From Planococcus sp. CP5-4_YE (GTDB lineage: Bacteria > Bacillota > Bacilli > Bacillales_A > Planococcaceae), in NCBI RefSeq assembly GCF_019042655.1, contig NZ_JAHPZO010000018.1, positions 1 through 62,989 on the forward strand: a stretch of DNA of 62,989 bases, in the 5' to 3' direction. Shown here piece by piece: positions 22,816-32,136 of the stretch. The notes beneath the pieces are model-generated. The model was not told the origin of the DNA. It did not search any database and saw only the letters and a list, made by a program, of their open reading frames with translations. Made by a program: the position numbers and the translations under genes. The stretch's first letter is position 1. Each line of letters opens with the position of its first letter.

Positions 22816-23757
22816 ATGAAACAATATTTAGCGTTGTGTGAACATATTTTGGATCAGGGAGCCAAAAAAGAAGACCGTACGGGAACCGGGACGCTAAGCG
22901 TATTCGGTCATCAAATGCGCTTTGATTTGGCGAAGGGCTTTCCGCTCATGACCACCAAGAAAACGGCGTTCCGCTTGATCGTCTCCGAACTTCTTTGGTT
23001 TATCAAAGGCGATACGAATGTCCAGGCTTTATTGAAGGATAATAATCACATCTGGGACGAATGGGCATTTGCGCAGTGGGTCGAAAGCGATGAATACGAC
23101 GGGCCAGACATGGATGATTTCGGCCGTCGGGCACAGCGCGATCCGGAATTTGCGGCACTTTACAAAGACCAAATGGCGCTGTTCCAGGAAAAAGTATTGG
23201 CAGATGACGAGTTTGCGAAAAAATACGGTGATTTAGGGCCGGTCTACGGCAAGCAATGGCGATCGTGGGCCGCGACTGACGGCAGCCAGATCGACCAGCT
23301 GAAAAATGTTATCGAATCGATCAAGCACAATCCGGACTCGCGCCGCCATTTGGTGACGGCATGGAATCCGGAGTTCATCGATGACATGGCGCTGCCGCCT
23401 TGCCACATCATGTTCCAGTTTTACGTAGCGGATGGCAAATTATCGTGCCAGCTGTACCAAAGAAGCGCGGACGTCTTTCTCGGTGTGCCGTTCAATATCG
23501 CGTCCTACGCACTTTTGACGCATCTTGTCGCACAGGAATGCGGGCTCGAGCCCGGGGAATTTATCCATACGACCGGTGATACGCATCTTTATGTGAATCA
23601 TTTGGAGCAAGTGCAGGAGCAATTGGGCAGAGCACCAAAAGCTTTGCCGACGTTAAAATTAACAGAAGGTAAATCGATGTTCGAAATGAACATGGATGAC
23701 ATTCAAATTGAGGGCTACGACCCGCATCCGCGGATCAAAGCGCCTGTTGCTGTATAA
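22816..23757 (+). CDS. thyA: Thymidylate synthase ThyA
   Basis: A 313-residue enzyme that methylates dUMP to dTMP using 5,10-methylenetetrahydrofolate. The catalytic Cys is in [12 protein letters not shown] (near residue 195), the arginine loop is [15 protein letters not shown], and the substrate-binding Asn/His/Tyr region is [14 protein letters not shown]. The length includes the roughly 50-residue insertion ([20 protein letters not shown] region) found in lactobacillal and staphylococcal enzymes but not in E. coli. GGAGGG precedes ATG. It is followed 19 bp later by dfrA, which regenerates the folate it oxidises. Confidence 0.98.
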   Translation: MKQYLALCEHILDQGAKKEDRTGTGTLSVFGHQMRFDLAKGFPLMTTKKTAFRLIVSELLWFIKGDTNVQALLKDNNHIWDEWAFAQWVESDEYDGPDMDDFGRRAQRDPEFAALYKDQMALFQEKVLADDEFAKKYGDLGPVYGKQWRSWAATDGSQIDQLKNVIESIKHNPDSRRHLVTAWNPEFIDDMALPPCHIMFQFYVADGKLSCQLYQRSADVFLGVPFNIASYALLTHLVAQECGLEPGEFIHTTGDTHLYVNHLEQVQEQLGRAPKALPTLKLTEGKSMFEMNMDDIQIEGYDPHPRIKAPVAV

Positions 23758-23776
23758 AGGCCAAGGAGGAAAACTG

Positions 23777-24274
23777 ATGATTTCATTAATGGTGGCACAC
23801 GACCCGGATCACGTAATTGGCAAAGACAATCAATTGCCGTGGCATATTCCGGAAGATTTGGCCTATTTTAAAAAACATACTTTAGGAAAAGGCATGGTGA
23901 TGGGGCGCAATACCTTCGAATCGATCGGCCGCCCTTTGCCGAAGCGGCGCAATATCATCGTGACGCGAAACACTGAGTATACGGCACAAGGCGCCGATAT
24001 CACGCACAACCTGGAAGATGCAATCGAATTGGCCAGAGAGCAGCACGACGAAGTGATGGTCATCGGCGGCGAGCAGATTTTCCGTGAAGCCTTGCCGATT
24101 GCAGACAGGCTCTATATTACATTGGTACACCAAGCATTTGAGGGAGATACGTTTTTTCCTGAATACGGAAGGGAATGGAAATTAGTATCGGAGTCTGAAC
24201 GCCATCAATCAGGCGGCATCCCGTATTCTTATTTGGTCTACGAACGCGATACAGGAGGACAATCAGGTGCTTAA
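23777..24274 (+). CDS. dfrA: Dihydrofolate reductase
   Basis: A 165-residue enzyme reducing dihydrofolate to tetrahydrofolate with NADPH. This is the trimethoprim target. Motifs are VIGKDNQLPWHIPEDLAYFK (Met20 loop and substrate-binding Glu/Asp), MVMGRNTFESIGRPLPKRRN (NADPH binding) and VMVIGGEQIF (GG loop). The ATG at 23777 follows AAGGAGGAAAACTG. It overlaps the acyltransferase gene by 8 bp. The thyA-dfrA order is the standard Bacillales operon. Confidence 0.97.
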   Translation: MISLMVAHDPDHVIGKDNQLPWHIPEDLAYFKKHTLGKGMVMGRNTFESIGRPLPKRRNIIVTRNTEYTAQGADITHNLEDAIELAREQHDEVMVIGGEQIFREALPIADRLYITLVHQAFEGDTFFPEYGREWKLVSESERHQSGGIPYSYLVYERDTGGQSGA

Positions 24275-24986
24275 GTCTGCACGAACATTTTCTTATCTAT
24301 TCGGCTATTTGCCGATTGCCGCGACCAATCTGGCGAAGTTCAAAAAGCGCAAGGCGGGTATGAGCCAGGAGGAATACAGCAAGTTGATCCATAGCGAACC
24401 CCAGAAATGGGCGTCTGGCATCATGAAGCGCACCGGCAGCCAAGTCGACGTGAGCGGTCTCGAACACTTGCCGGAAGGGCCTGTCTTATTTGTCAGCAAT
24501 CACGAAGGCAATTTCGATATTCCGGTACTGTTGTCATCGATCCCGAAACCGTTCGGCTTTATTTCCAAAGAAGAAGTGAGGAAATTTCCGATCATCCCGA
24601 CTTATATGGAAGAGATGAACTGTGTGTTCCTTGACCGCACCGACCGCCGCAGTGCTTTTAAATCCATCACCGATACCATCGGAAAGCTTCACGAAGGCCA
24701 TTCGATTTTGATTTTTCCGGAAGGCACGAGAAGCAAAGGGCAGGGACTCAAGGAGTTTAAAGCTGGATTCATGCGCATCGCGAAAGAAGCCGGCGTGCCG
24801 GTTGTGCCGATTGCGATTGAAGGTACATCGCGTATAATGGAAAAAAACAACAACAAGATTCACCCTGCCCATGTAACGGTTCAAGTGCTCGAACCGTTCA
24901 CTCCAGAAGAATTGGCCTTAGCTGGGGTGAAGGCTGCGCAAGTGGTGAAAAGCCGCATCGAGCAGGCGCTGGCTGTCGTTCAGTAA
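24267..24986 (+). CDS. plsC: 1-acyl-glycerol-3-phosphate acyltransferase
   Basis: A 239-residue membrane-associated PlsC-family enzyme (YpkP in B. subtilis, also after dfrA). The catalytic motif is NHEGNFDIP (H-x4-D), the glycerol-phosphate motif is IFPEGTRSKGQGL, and VPVVPIAIEGTS is motif IV. It makes phosphatidic acid from lysophosphatidic acid at the inner leaflet. The start is GTG after AGGAGG, inside the end of dfrA. Confidence 0.93.
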   Translation: MLKSARTFSYLFGYLPIAATNLAKFKKRKAGMSQEEYSKLIHSEPQKWASGIMKRTGSQVDVSGLEHLPEGPVLFVSNHEGNFDIPVLLSSIPKPFGFISKEEVRKFPIIPTYMEEMNCVFLDRTDRRSAFKSITDTIGKLHEGHSILIFPEGTRSKGQGLKEFKAGFMRIAKEAGVPVVPIAIEGTSRIMEKNNNKIHPAHVTVQVLEPFTPEELALAGVKAAQVVKSRIEQALAVVQ

Positions 24987-25039
24987 ATTTGTTGCAAGAA
25001 GAGAAACATCCTATAAGCTGATGAAATGGAAGTGAGCGA

Positions 25040-25879
25040 ATGTCGAAAATTCACATTGTAACGGACTCGACTGCTGATTTGAAAGCAGAAGAAATAGCAG
25101 CATACGGGCTTCATGTCGTTCCGTTGTCGATCCAGATTGGGGGCAAAACCTATCTGGATCGCGTTGATTTGGAACCGGAAGCTTTTCTGGAACTGATGAA
25201 AAATTCAGATGAATTCCCGAAGAGTTCCCAGCCGGCGCCAGGTGTTTTTAAAGAACTGTATGACGAACTTGGCAAGGACGGAAGCCAAATCATTTCCATC
25301 CATATGACCGGTGGCATGAGCGGTACCGTAGAATCCGCGCGCACAGCTGCCGAATTGACGGATTCCGATGTTACGGTCATCGATTCCCGTTATATTTCAC
25401 ATGCCTTAACGTTCCAAGTGTTTGAAGCCGCCAAAATGGCACTCGATGGCAAGCCGTTGGAAGAAATTGTCGAACGCGTAGAGCAGGTGCGGCGCAATAC
25501 AAAACTGTATGTCGTCGTCGATACGCTCGATAACTTAGTCAAAGGCGGGCGCATCGGCAAAGGCCGTGCGATGATCGGGTCGTTTCTGAAGATCAAGCCG
25601 ATTGCTTCTCTTGACGACGGTGAATACACGCCTGTTGCCAAAATGCGCAGCCATAAACAAGTAGTGGATTATTTGGTGAAAGATTTTGCAGAACGCACGA
25701 AGGGCAAAGTGGTCAAAGGCGTCGGCATTGCTCAGGCTAATGGCCAGGCCATGGCTGAGCCGCTGCGCGAAAAAATCAAACAAACCGGATTTACGGATAT
25801 CCGCTATGATTTTACGACTCCGGTCATTTCTACGCATACTGGAATCGGTGCTATCGGTTTCATGTATTACACGGAGTAA
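25040..25879 (+). CDS. DegV-family fatty-acid-binding protein
   Basis: A 279-residue DegV/FakB-type protein. Conserved parts are IVTDSTADL at the N-terminus, KSSQPAPGVFKELYDEL, SIHMTGGMSGTVESAR, and VDTLDNLVKGGRIGKGRAMIG in the middle. ISTHTGIGAIGFMYY closes the fatty-acid pocket. Family members bind fatty acids and present them to the kinase FakA for phosphorylation, letting cells use external fatty acids. It lies close after plsC, a plausible functional partner in phospholipid synthesis. Confidence 0.92.
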   Translation: MSKIHIVTDSTADLKAEEIAAYGLHVVPLSIQIGGKTYLDRVDLEPEAFLELMKNSDEFPKSSQPAPGVFKELYDELGKDGSQIISIHMTGGMSGTVESARTAAELTDSDVTVIDSRYISHALTFQVFEAAKMALDGKPLEEIVERVEQVRRNTKLYVVVDTLDNLVKGGRIGKGRAMIGSFLKIKPIASLDDGEYTPVAKMRSHKQVVDYLVKDFAERTKGKVVKGVGIAQANGQAMAEPLREKIKQTGFTDIRYDFTTPVISTHTGIGAIGFMYYTE

Positions 25880-25908
25880 ACGAAAATATTCATGAAGGAG
25901 AGACGGAC

Positions 25909-26706
25909 GTGAAACGCATCCTGTATATTGTCATTGCCTTATCGATCGTGCTTGCGGGATGTGCTTCGACGTTCAATTTCGGTAAAGAAGAAGCGGCGCC
26001 GCGTTTGCCGGTGGAGTTCGCCCCCTACACGGTCCCGCCGAACTTCATCCCGCAGACTGTGATCATCACCGCACTTGGGGATTCCTTATCCCAAGGTGTG
26101 GGCGATACGGAAAACCGTGGGGGATATGTCGGCCGTTTGGCGCTCGAAATGGCGGAATGGCCTGGGATAGAAGGCATCGCCCTTGAAAATACAGCGAAAC
26201 GCGGCAGGAGAAGCGACCAATTATTGGCGCTGTTCCAGCAAGGCAAGTTGTCCGGCCCGCTGCTCGCTTCCGATTATATCTTCATGACGATCGGTGGCAA
26301 TGACGTCATGCGCATCGTCAAACGGGATTTGTTTTCGTTGAATATCGAAGCGTTCAGCGAAGAGTTGATTCTCTACCAGAACCGCTTCGAGACCATCTAC
26401 TCATCCATCCGCTCGCTGAATCCGTCTGCGCCGCTCATCGTTGTCGGCCTGTACAACCCGTTTTCACTAGTAACGGATGAAGTAGAGGAATTCGATCAAA
26501 TCATCGACTCCTATAATGGAGTCATGCAAGATACAGTGGAAGGAGATCCGCACGCCTGTTTCGTGCCCGTCAGCGATTTATTCGTCGGCAATGAGAATTT
26601 GGTATATCATACCGATTTCTTCCATCCGAACAGCAAAGGCTATGACCTGATGGCTGAGCGAGTATCGGAAACGATGGAACAATGCGGTATCAGCTTCCAG
26701 GAATAG
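25909..26706 (+). CDS. ypmR: GDSL/SGNH-type lipoprotein hydrolase, YpmR
   Basis: A 265-residue protein. The N-terminus KRILYIVIALSIVLAGCAS is a lipoprotein signal with Cys near residue 18. Esterase blocks are LGDSLSQGVG (catalytic Ser), FMTIGGNDVMRIV (Gly/Asn oxyanion) and FFHPNSKGYDLM (Asp/His pair). It is an extracytoplasmic hydrolase of unknown ester substrate. The start is GTG after AAGGAGAG. It is followed by ypmS with almost no gap, as in B. subtilis. Confidence 0.92.
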   Translation: MKRILYIVIALSIVLAGCASTFNFGKEEAAPRLPVEFAPYTVPPNFIPQTVIITALGDSLSQGVGDTENRGGYVGRLALEMAEWPGIEGIALENTAKRGRRSDQLLALFQQGKLSGPLLASDYIFMTIGGNDVMRIVKRDLFSLNIEAFSEELILYQNRFETIYSSIRSLNPSAPLIVVGLYNPFSLVTDEVEEFDQIIDSYNGVMQDTVEGDPHACFVPVSDLFVGNENLVYHTDFFHPNSKGYDLMAERVSETMEQCGISFQE

Positions 26707-26717
26707 GAGGTGGAAAA

Positions 26718-27293
26718 ATGAAGAAATGGCGTTTTGCATTCTTAGTGCTGTTGGTGTTGAACCTTGTTGCCGTCATTGGATTTTTCCTGTTCATTACGAC
26801 ACCATCCGATAATTTTAGAGCCTATCAGGCAGAAAGCAGCCCCCCACCTGAAGGCAATACAGTCGTCGTCAATGCGACTAAAGCCGACTTTGAGGGGATT
26901 GCGAATACCTATATCGCAGAGGCGATGGAAGGCCAGCCGATTCCGTTGCGACTCGCTGTGACCGATCATGTCAGCTTGTCTACCGAATTGACCATATTTG
27001 GAGTGACCTTACCGATCCTGTTGACGTTCGACCCAGTTGTGCTGCCAGATGGCAATTTGCTTCTGGAGCAACGTTCGGTTGAAGTCGGTCAGCTCGACAT
27101 ACCACCGGAATCAGCGTTAAAATTACTTCGAGACTCTGTGGATCTTCCAGAATTTATGGAAGTGATGCCGAAAGAAGAGGAAGTTTTGCTGAATCTCACA
27201 GAAATTCCCATCAACGGCGGTGTTTCAGTACGTGCCGCATCGTTCGATCTTGAAGAAGATGACATTCGTCTTTTGGTCACCATTCAGCCATAA
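26718..27293 (+). CDS. ypmS: YpmS-like membrane-anchored protein
   Basis: A 191-residue protein of the YpmS (DUF2140) family. One N-terminal transmembrane helix ([20 protein letters not shown]) is followed by an extracellular beta-rich domain with [38 protein letters not shown] and [18 protein letters not shown]. The function is unknown. The ATG at 26718 follows AGGAGGTGG. It forms an operon with ypmR and msrAB. Confidence 0.87.
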   Translation: MKKWRFAFLVLLVLNLVAVIGFFLFITTPSDNFRAYQAESSPPPEGNTVVVNATKADFEGIANTYIAEAMEGQPIPLRLAVTDHVSLSTELTIFGVTLPILLTFDPVVLPDGNLLLEQRSVEVGQLDIPPESALKLLRDSVDLPEFMEVMPKEEEVLLNLTEIPINGGVSVRAASFDLEEDDIRLLVTIQP

Positions 27294-27309
27294 TATGAGG
27301 AGGGGTAAG

Positions 27310-27840
27310 ATGAAGACAGAAAAAGCGACATTTGCCGGCGGTTGTTTTTGGTGCATGGTGCAGCCATTTGATTCACTCGAGGGCATCGAAGCGGTCGTCA
27401 GCGGTTATACAGGCGGCGATTTGCCAAATCCAACATATGAACAAGTGTGTACGAATGCGACTGGCCACCGGGAGGCTGTTGAAATCACGTTCCAACCTGA
27501 ACTTTATCCTTATGAGCGATTGCTTGAAGTGTATTGGTCCCAGATCGACCCGACCGATGCGGGCGGACAGTTTTTCGACCGCGGCGATTCTTATAAAACA
27601 GCCATTTATTACCACACGGAAGAACAGCGGATCGCTGCCGAAAAATCCAAACAGCAATTGGAGCAGTCTGGCAAGTTCACTAAGCCGATTGCCACGGATA
27701 TTCTGGAAGCGAAAGAATTCTATCCAGCCGAAACCTATCATCAAGATTATTACCAGAAAAACCCAACGCATTATAACCGGTATGCAACAGGATCCGGTCG
27801 CAAGGCGTTTATCCAAAATCACTGGGGGGAATCGAAATGA
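27310..27840 (+). CDS. msrA: Peptide methionine-S-sulfoxide reductase MsrA
   Basis: A 176-residue enzyme that reduces the S epimer of methionine sulfoxide in proteins. The active site is [11 protein letters not shown] (nucleophile Cys, then a second Cys for resolving). Glu/Tyr/Asp positions are in [23 protein letters not shown] and [10 protein letters not shown]. It starts at ATG 27310 after GAGGAGGGG. It overlaps msrB by 4 bp. A second MsrA with the same length is encoded at 52832-53362. Confidence 0.97.
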   Translation: MKTEKATFAGGCFWCMVQPFDSLEGIEAVVSGYTGGDLPNPTYEQVCTNATGHREAVEITFQPELYPYERLLEVYWSQIDPTDAGGQFFDRGDSYKTAIYYHTEEQRIAAEKSKQQLEQSGKFTKPIATDILEAKEFYPAETYHQDYYQKNPTHYNRYATGSGRKAFIQNHWGESK

Positions 27841-28262
27841 AAGATGATTTGAAAGCGAAATTGACGCCGATGCAATACCACGTCACGCAAGAAAACGGTA
27901 CTGAACCGCCGTTCCAAGGCGAATTCGACCAGCATTTCGAGGATGGCATTTATGTCGACATCGTCTCGGGCAAGCCTTTGTTCAGCTCGAAAGACAAATT
28001 TGATGCTCATTGCGGCTGGCCGAGTTTTGCCAAGCCTATTGAAGGCGAAGAAGTGAAGGAAAGCTTCGATACGAGCCATGGTATGAGACGGACTGAAGTG
28101 CGCTCTGCTTCTGCTGATTCGCATCTCGGGCATTTGTTCCCGGACGGCCCATCTGAACTTGGCGGCTTGCGCTATTGCATCAACTCCGCGGCATTGCGTT
28201 TTGTCCCGAAAGACCAATTGGAACAGCAAGGCTATAGCGAATACTTGCAACTATTCGAATAA
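27837..28262 (+). CDS. msrB: Peptide methionine-R-sulfoxide reductase MsrB
   Basis: A 141-residue partner of MsrA acting on the R epimer. The catalytic Cys is in [12 protein letters not shown]. The His/Arg features are in [14 protein letters not shown] and HCGWPSF. The two CxxC zinc motifs found in many MsrB proteins are absent, placing it in the metal-free form typical of Bacillales. The start codon overlaps the msrA stop (ATGA), so the two are coupled. Confidence 0.96.
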   Translation: MKDDLKAKLTPMQYHVTQENGTEPPFQGEFDQHFEDGIYVDIVSGKPLFSSKDKFDAHCGWPSFAKPIEGEEVKESFDTSHGMRRTEVRSASADSHLGHLFPDGPSELGGLRYCINSAALRFVPKDQLEQQGYSEYLQLFE

Positions 28263-28265
28263 AAG

Positions 28266-28295
28266 GAAAGCCTGGACTCCGGTCCGGGCTTTTTG
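28266..28295 (+). terminator. Terminator of the ypmR-msrB operon
   Basis: AGCCTGGAC pairs with GTCCGGGCT, with TTTTTG after it. Confidence 0.85.
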
Positions 28296-28314
28296 CTGAA
28301 AGGAGGAGCTTCTT

Positions 28315-28530
28315 ATGGAGCGCTCATTTTATCAATTTGCATTGAAATACCGCGGCAAGCTTATACAGGATGAATATTCCCAGTTTGCTGAGGCGATGTT
28401 TTTGGATCACAGTTTTCCAAAAACGAGTACAGATTTCCAGGAACTCTCCCAATATGTTGAAGAAAAGGCGCATCCAGTTCTCCAAGCTTCCACATTCGAC
28501 CGAATGTGGGAAGAATACGCGGGAGCTTGA
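28315..28530 (+). CDS. yozE: UPF0346 / YozE-like protein
   Basis: A 71-residue protein of the YozE SAM-like helical fold. The pattern SFYQFALKYRGK, FAEAMFLDHSFPKTSTDFQE and STFDRMWEEYAGA is characteristic. The function is unknown. AAGGAGGAGC lies eight bases before the ATG. It is a single short gene. Confidence 0.88.
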   Translation: MERSFYQFALKYRGKLIQDEYSQFAEAMFLDHSFPKTSTDFQELSQYVEEKAHPVLQASTFDRMWEEYAGA

Positions 28531-28539
28531 GGCTCTTCA

Positions 28540-28568
28540 TTGCACTTGGCGATAAAAAACAGTATGAT
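28540..28568 (+). promoter_or_regulatory. Sigma-A promoter of deoD
   Basis: TTGCAC (28540-28545) and TATGAT (28563-28568) have a 17-bp spacer and end about 30 bp before the start codon. Confidence 0.72.
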
Positions 28569-28599
28569 TAAATCGACTAAAATAAAGTGAGGTTTTATG

Positions 28600-29304
28600 A
28601 TGAGTGTCCACATTAATGCTAAAAAAGGCGATATCGCCGATACTATTCTACTTCCTGGAGATCCACTTCGCGCGAAGTACATCGCGGAAACATTCCTTGA
28701 AGACGTAACATTGTATAACGAAGTCCGCAATATGTTCGGCTACACGGGTACATACAAAGGCAAACGCATCTCCGTTCAAGGAACGGGCATGGGTGTCCCG
28801 TCGATCTCGATCTATGTGACGGAATTGATGCAAGAATACGACGTGCAGAAATTGATCCGCGTCGGTACATGCGGCTCGATCCATAAGGACGTCAAAGTGC
28901 GCGATGTTATCCTTGCGCAGGCAGCATCAACGGATTCAAAAATGAACGATATCATCTTCAACGGCATCACGTATGCGCCAATCGCCGATTTCGGCCTGTT
29001 GCAAAAGGCTTATGCAGCCGGACAGGAAAAAGGCTTGAACTTGCGCGTCGGGAACGTATTCACTGAAGACGTATTCTACAACGAGCACGCAGAACACGAA
29101 AAATGGGCGCAGTACGGAATTCTCGGACTTGAAATGGAATCTTCCGCATTGTATACGCTGGCAGCGAAATTCGGCCGCAAAGCACTATCGATTTTGACAG
29201 TCAGCGACCATTTGTTGACGGGTGAAGTAACATCTGCAGAAGAACGCCAAACAACTTTCAACGATATGATTGTTGTGGCATTGGACGCAGCGATTCAAGA
29301 CTAA
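28600..29304 (+). CDS. deoD: Purine-nucleoside phosphorylase DeoD
   Basis: A 234-residue hexameric-type phosphorylase splitting purine (deoxy)nucleosides into base and (deoxy)ribose-1-phosphate. Motifs are [39 protein letters not shown] (phosphate site), [37 protein letters not shown] (ribose Glu/Met) and [11 protein letters not shown] (catalytic Asp). The second of two adjacent ATG codons is preferred, since GTGAGG then has a 7-base spacing. It has its own promoter and terminator. Confidence 0.96.
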   Translation: MSVHINAKKGDIADTILLPGDPLRAKYIAETFLEDVTLYNEVRNMFGYTGTYKGKRISVQGTGMGVPSISIYVTELMQEYDVQKLIRVGTCGSIHKDVKVRDVILAQAASTDSKMNDIIFNGITYAPIADFGLLQKAYAAGQEKGLNLRVGNVFTEDVFYNEHAEHEKWAQYGILGLEMESSALYTLAAKFGRKALSILTVSDHLLTGEVTSAEERQTTFNDMIVVALDAAIQD

Positions 29305-29308
29305 CAGG

Positions 29309-29339
29309 AAAAAGACTGTCGAGGCAGTCTTTTTCTTTT
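29309..29339 (+). terminator. Terminator of deoD
   Basis: AAAGACTG(T) pairs with (G)CAGTCTTT, with a T-rich tail. Confidence 0.88.
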
Positions 29340-29407
29340 AAGCCTGCCAAGTTTTGGGTGAATTTTCGAAACTTGCTGTCAGGTGAATGAAGAAAGTGGT
29401 GAAACAT

Positions 29408-30940
29408 ATGGACGACAAGCAACCGGGCGAAGAACAGCAACCCGAAGCGCAGGCGGCAGAGGAACCAAAGCCGCATTTTATTCGAATGAAGACCTTCTAT
29501 TTCATCATGCTTGTCTTTTTCTTGATCATTGCGACCGCAGGCATTACAGTTTTCGCTTTAACGTTCGGAGAAGATAAAGCAGTGGAAGTAAACAGTCCTG
29601 AACGCCAGGAATTCCAGAAATTATATTCTGCTTACGATCAAATAGAAGCACAGTATTTTGAGGAAATAGAACAAGAAGATTTGATTAACGGTGCCATCAA
29701 TGGCATGGTTGATGCACTTGGCGACCCCTATTCCGACTATATGGATGAAAACGAAGCTGCCCAGTTCATGGAAGGCATTTCATCTAGTTTTGAAGGAATC
29801 GGTGCAGAAGTCCAGGAGCGCAATGGTTACGTAACAGTGGTTTCACCTATCAAGAATTCGCCGGCGGAAAAAGCAGGCGTCTTGCCGAATGACCAGATAT
29901 TGGAAGTTGACGGTGAAAGCATCCAAGGATTCTCTACGACCGAAGCGGTCATGTTGATCCGTGGGGAAAAAGGAACCGAAGTGACATTGACGATTTTGCG
30001 CGGTGAAAATACTGACCCGATCGAGATTACGATCGTCCGTGACGAGATTCCGATCGAAACCGTGTATGCGGAAATGGTCAATGATCAAGTCGCCCACATC
30101 AATATCACCAGTTTCTCGGAAAACACTTACGATGAATTGCAGGATGCCATTGCTGAAATGGAAGAACAAGGCATGGAAGCGGCAGTCCTTGATGTACGCC
30201 AGAATCCAGGCGGCTTGTTGAATACGGCGCTTGATATTTCCAACCTCTTCATTGAAGAAGGCAAGGAAATGTTCGAAGTGCAGGCAAAAGGCGAAGAGCC
30301 GGAAGTGTATTTGGCTACAGACGGCGATAAATTGGAGATCCCGGTCACTTTATTGATCGATGGAGGCAGTGCATCGGCTTCTGAGATTTTAGCAGGAGCG
30401 ATGAGCGAATCCGCTGATGTGACCTTGGTCGGCGAAAAAACCTTCGGGAAAGGGACCGTCCAAACGGCGAATGACTTGTCGGATGGCTCGAACTTGAAGT
30501 TCACGACCGCTAAATGGCTGACGCCGGATGGCAATTGGATCCACGAAGAAGGCATCGAGCCGGATGAAGTGGTTCCATATCCGGAATATGCATCTCTGCC
30601 ATTCCTCGACCCGTCTGTCGAATTGAAAGATGGCAGCATATCCGAACAAGTGCAAACTGCTGAGAAAATGCTGGATGCACTCGGTTATGAAGTCGGTGAA
30701 ATCGATGGCGTGTTTGAAGAAGAGATGGAGCAGGCCGTTATGGAGTTCCAGGAAGCGAATGATCTTGAAGCGGATGGTGTATTGACCGAAGATACCGTAT
30801 ATGCGGTCATGGACCAATTGCGTGAAAAGATCAATACCGAAGATCCACAGCTCCAGGAAGCAACAGATATCTTGATGGAACAAGCAGGCTTAACAACTGA
30901 AGAACCGGCTGATGATGAAGAAGCCGATACAGAAGAATAA
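29408..30940 (+). CDS. ctpA: S41 carboxy-terminal processing protease CtpA
   Basis: About 510 residues. Residues 25-55 contain one membrane anchor (TFYFIMLVFFLIIATAGITV). A PDZ domain follows (about 105-185, EGIGAEVQERNGYVTVVSPI). The S41 core has VLDVRQNPGGLL, the catalytic Ser in DGGSASASEILAGAM and the Lys in GEKTFGKGTVQ. Near the C-terminus is a peptidoglycan-binding helical domain (AEKMLDALGYEVGEIDGVF) and an acidic tail. It cleaves C-termini of exported proteins outside the membrane. ATG 29408 is preferred over 29387, which sits directly on its would-be ribosome site. The choice is not certain. Confidence 0.9.
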   Translation: MDDKQPGEEQQPEAQAAEEPKPHFIRMKTFYFIMLVFFLIIATAGITVFALTFGEDKAVEVNSPERQEFQKLYSAYDQIEAQYFEEIEQEDLINGAINGMVDALGDPYSDYMDENEAAQFMEGISSSFEGIGAEVQERNGYVTVVSPIKNSPAEKAGVLPNDQILEVDGESIQGFSTTEAVMLIRGEKGTEVTLTILRGENTDPIEITIVRDEIPIETVYAEMVNDQVAHINITSFSENTYDELQDAIAEMEEQGMEAAVLDVRQNPGGLLNTALDISNLFIEEGKEMFEVQAKGEEPEVYLATDGDKLEIPVTLLIDGGSASASEILAGAMSESADVTLVGEKTFGKGTVQTANDLSDGSNLKFTTAKWLTPDGNWIHEEGIEPDEVVPYPEYASLPFLDPSVELKDGSISEQVQTAEKMLDALGYEVGEIDGVFEEEMEQAVMEFQEANDLEADGVLTEDTVYAVMDQLREKINTEDPQLQEATDILMEQAGLTTEEPADDEEADTEE

Positions 30941-30948
30941 GTTAGCTG

Positions 30949-30976
30949 AAAAGGCCCGCTTCCGGCGGGCCTTTTC
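30949..30976 (+). terminator. Terminator of ctpA
   Basis: AAAGGCCCGC pairs with GCGGGCCTTTT. Confidence 0.92.
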
Positions 30977-31002
30977 TTTCATAGCAGAGAAAGGATGAGT
31001 TG

Positions 31003-31884
31003 ATGGTTGATGTGTATTTGTTCAGCGGATTTCTTGGCAGCGGGAAAACGACTTTGCTGAAAAAGATGATTGCGGAATTTAAGGAAAAAGGCTTGAAGCC
31101 GGCAGTGTTCATGAATGAACTCGGATCAATGAATTTCGATTCGGAAGAAGTCGGGGACGGGGTGCCCCTCAAGGAAATACTGGATGGCTGCATTTGCTGC
31201 AGCGGTTCGGAAAAATCGGAAGCGCAGATCCAGACTTTGCTCGCGGAGTCTGAATTTGATGTGTTGCTGATCGAAACAACAGGAGCGGCACATCCCGTAG
31301 AAGCGCTCGATGCAATTTTTTCGCCGCTGTTCGCAGAGCGTTTGAATTTCCGCGGCATTGTCACCGTCGCGGACAGTAAACGCTTCTTGGAGCGCCAGCA
31401 ATTATCACCCCAGATCCGTTCTTTATTCATCGAACAGATCCGCCACGCCGATTTATTATTGGCGAATAAAACGGATTTGCTGAGCGAATCGGAACAAAGC
31501 CAGGCGATTTTTGAAATTCAGCAAATCAATCCGACGGCGCGAATCGTCCAGACGGTCCATGCCAAAGTGCCTTTGAAACTGCTTGAATCCGTAAGCCCCG
31601 CACAGCGTGGGCCGATTGAACAAGCACCGGTGTCGAAATTGAATTTGCAGACGAAGATCGTGTCATTTGATGAACCGATCGAGCGGGAAGCATTTGAAGA
31701 ATGGCTGCGCAATTTGCCGGATACTGTTTACCGCATTAAAGGCTATATCACGCTTTCAGGCCATAGCTATCCGCATTCTTTCCAGTACGCTTACGGTATG
31801 GTGCAGTGGCTGCCGGAATACATGAAGCTGCGCAACCAGATTGTGCTGATCGGTGAAAACCTTGAGGAATTGGTTCTGCCATGA
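31003..31884 (+). CDS. CobW/COG0523 metal-chaperone GTPase
   Basis: A 293-residue P-loop GTPase. The P-loop is FSGFLGSGKTTLLK, the metal motif is DGCICCSGSEK (C-x-C-C, which binds zinc or cobalt), ETTGAAHP is the Walker B region and LLANKTDLL the NKxD guanine motif. A C-terminal CobW domain (VYRIKGYITLSG) follows. The family delivers metals to target enzymes, often under zinc limitation. The start is ATG 31003 after AAAGGA. The stop overlaps the next small gene by 4 bp, hinting at a shared job. Confidence 0.9.
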   Translation: MVDVYLFSGFLGSGKTTLLKKMIAEFKEKGLKPAVFMNELGSMNFDSEEVGDGVPLKEILDGCICCSGSEKSEAQIQTLLAESEFDVLLIETTGAAHPVEALDAIFSPLFAERLNFRGIVTVADSKRFLERQQLSPQIRSLFIEQIRHADLLLANKTDLLSESEQSQAIFEIQQINPTARIVQTVHAKVPLKLLESVSPAQRGPIEQAPVSKLNLQTKIVSFDEPIEREAFEEWLRNLPDTVYRIKGYITLSGHSYPHSFQYAYGMVQWLPEYMKLRNQIVLIGENLEELVLP

Positions 31885-32120
31885 TCGAGGCGTATAAACG
31901 ATTATGGCCGGACCGGCAAGGGGTGCAGCGTATCAAGACTCAAGATGAGTTGGAGAAAAGTATACTTGTCGAACTGAATGACGAACTGACTCATCCGCGC
32001 GTCCGCAAATCAATGAACGAAAAGCTGGAGTTGGCGATCGTACGGGTTGAGGAGTCAGCACTTGCAGAAGATGAAAAAATAGAATTGATCCAGCTATATA
32101 AAAAACTTGCGGCTCAATGA
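31881..32120 (+). CDS. Small helical protein coupled to the CobW-like gene
   Basis: A 79-residue protein, mostly helical (DELEKSILVELNDELTHPR, KLELAIVRVEESALAEDEK). I do not recognise it. It overlaps the GTPase gene by 4 bp (ATGA), so it is translated with it. The terminator at 32101 overlaps its end. Confidence 0.65.
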   Translation: MIEAYKRLWPDRQGVQRIKTQDELEKSILVELNDELTHPRVRKSMNEKLELAIVRVEESALAEDEKIELIQLYKKLAAQ

Positions 32121-32136
32121 GCCGCAAGTTTTTTTT
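32101..32136. terminator. Bidirectional terminator between convergent genes
   Basis: AAAACTTGCGGCTCA pairs with TGAGCCGCAAGTTTT over about 15 bp with almost no loop. It overlaps the stop codons of both flanking genes. Confidence 0.9.

Noticed and set aside
29387..29407. Upstream ATG for ctpA giving seven more residues
   Set aside because: AGGTG touches the ATG, so spacing is too short. The downstream ATG was preferred.
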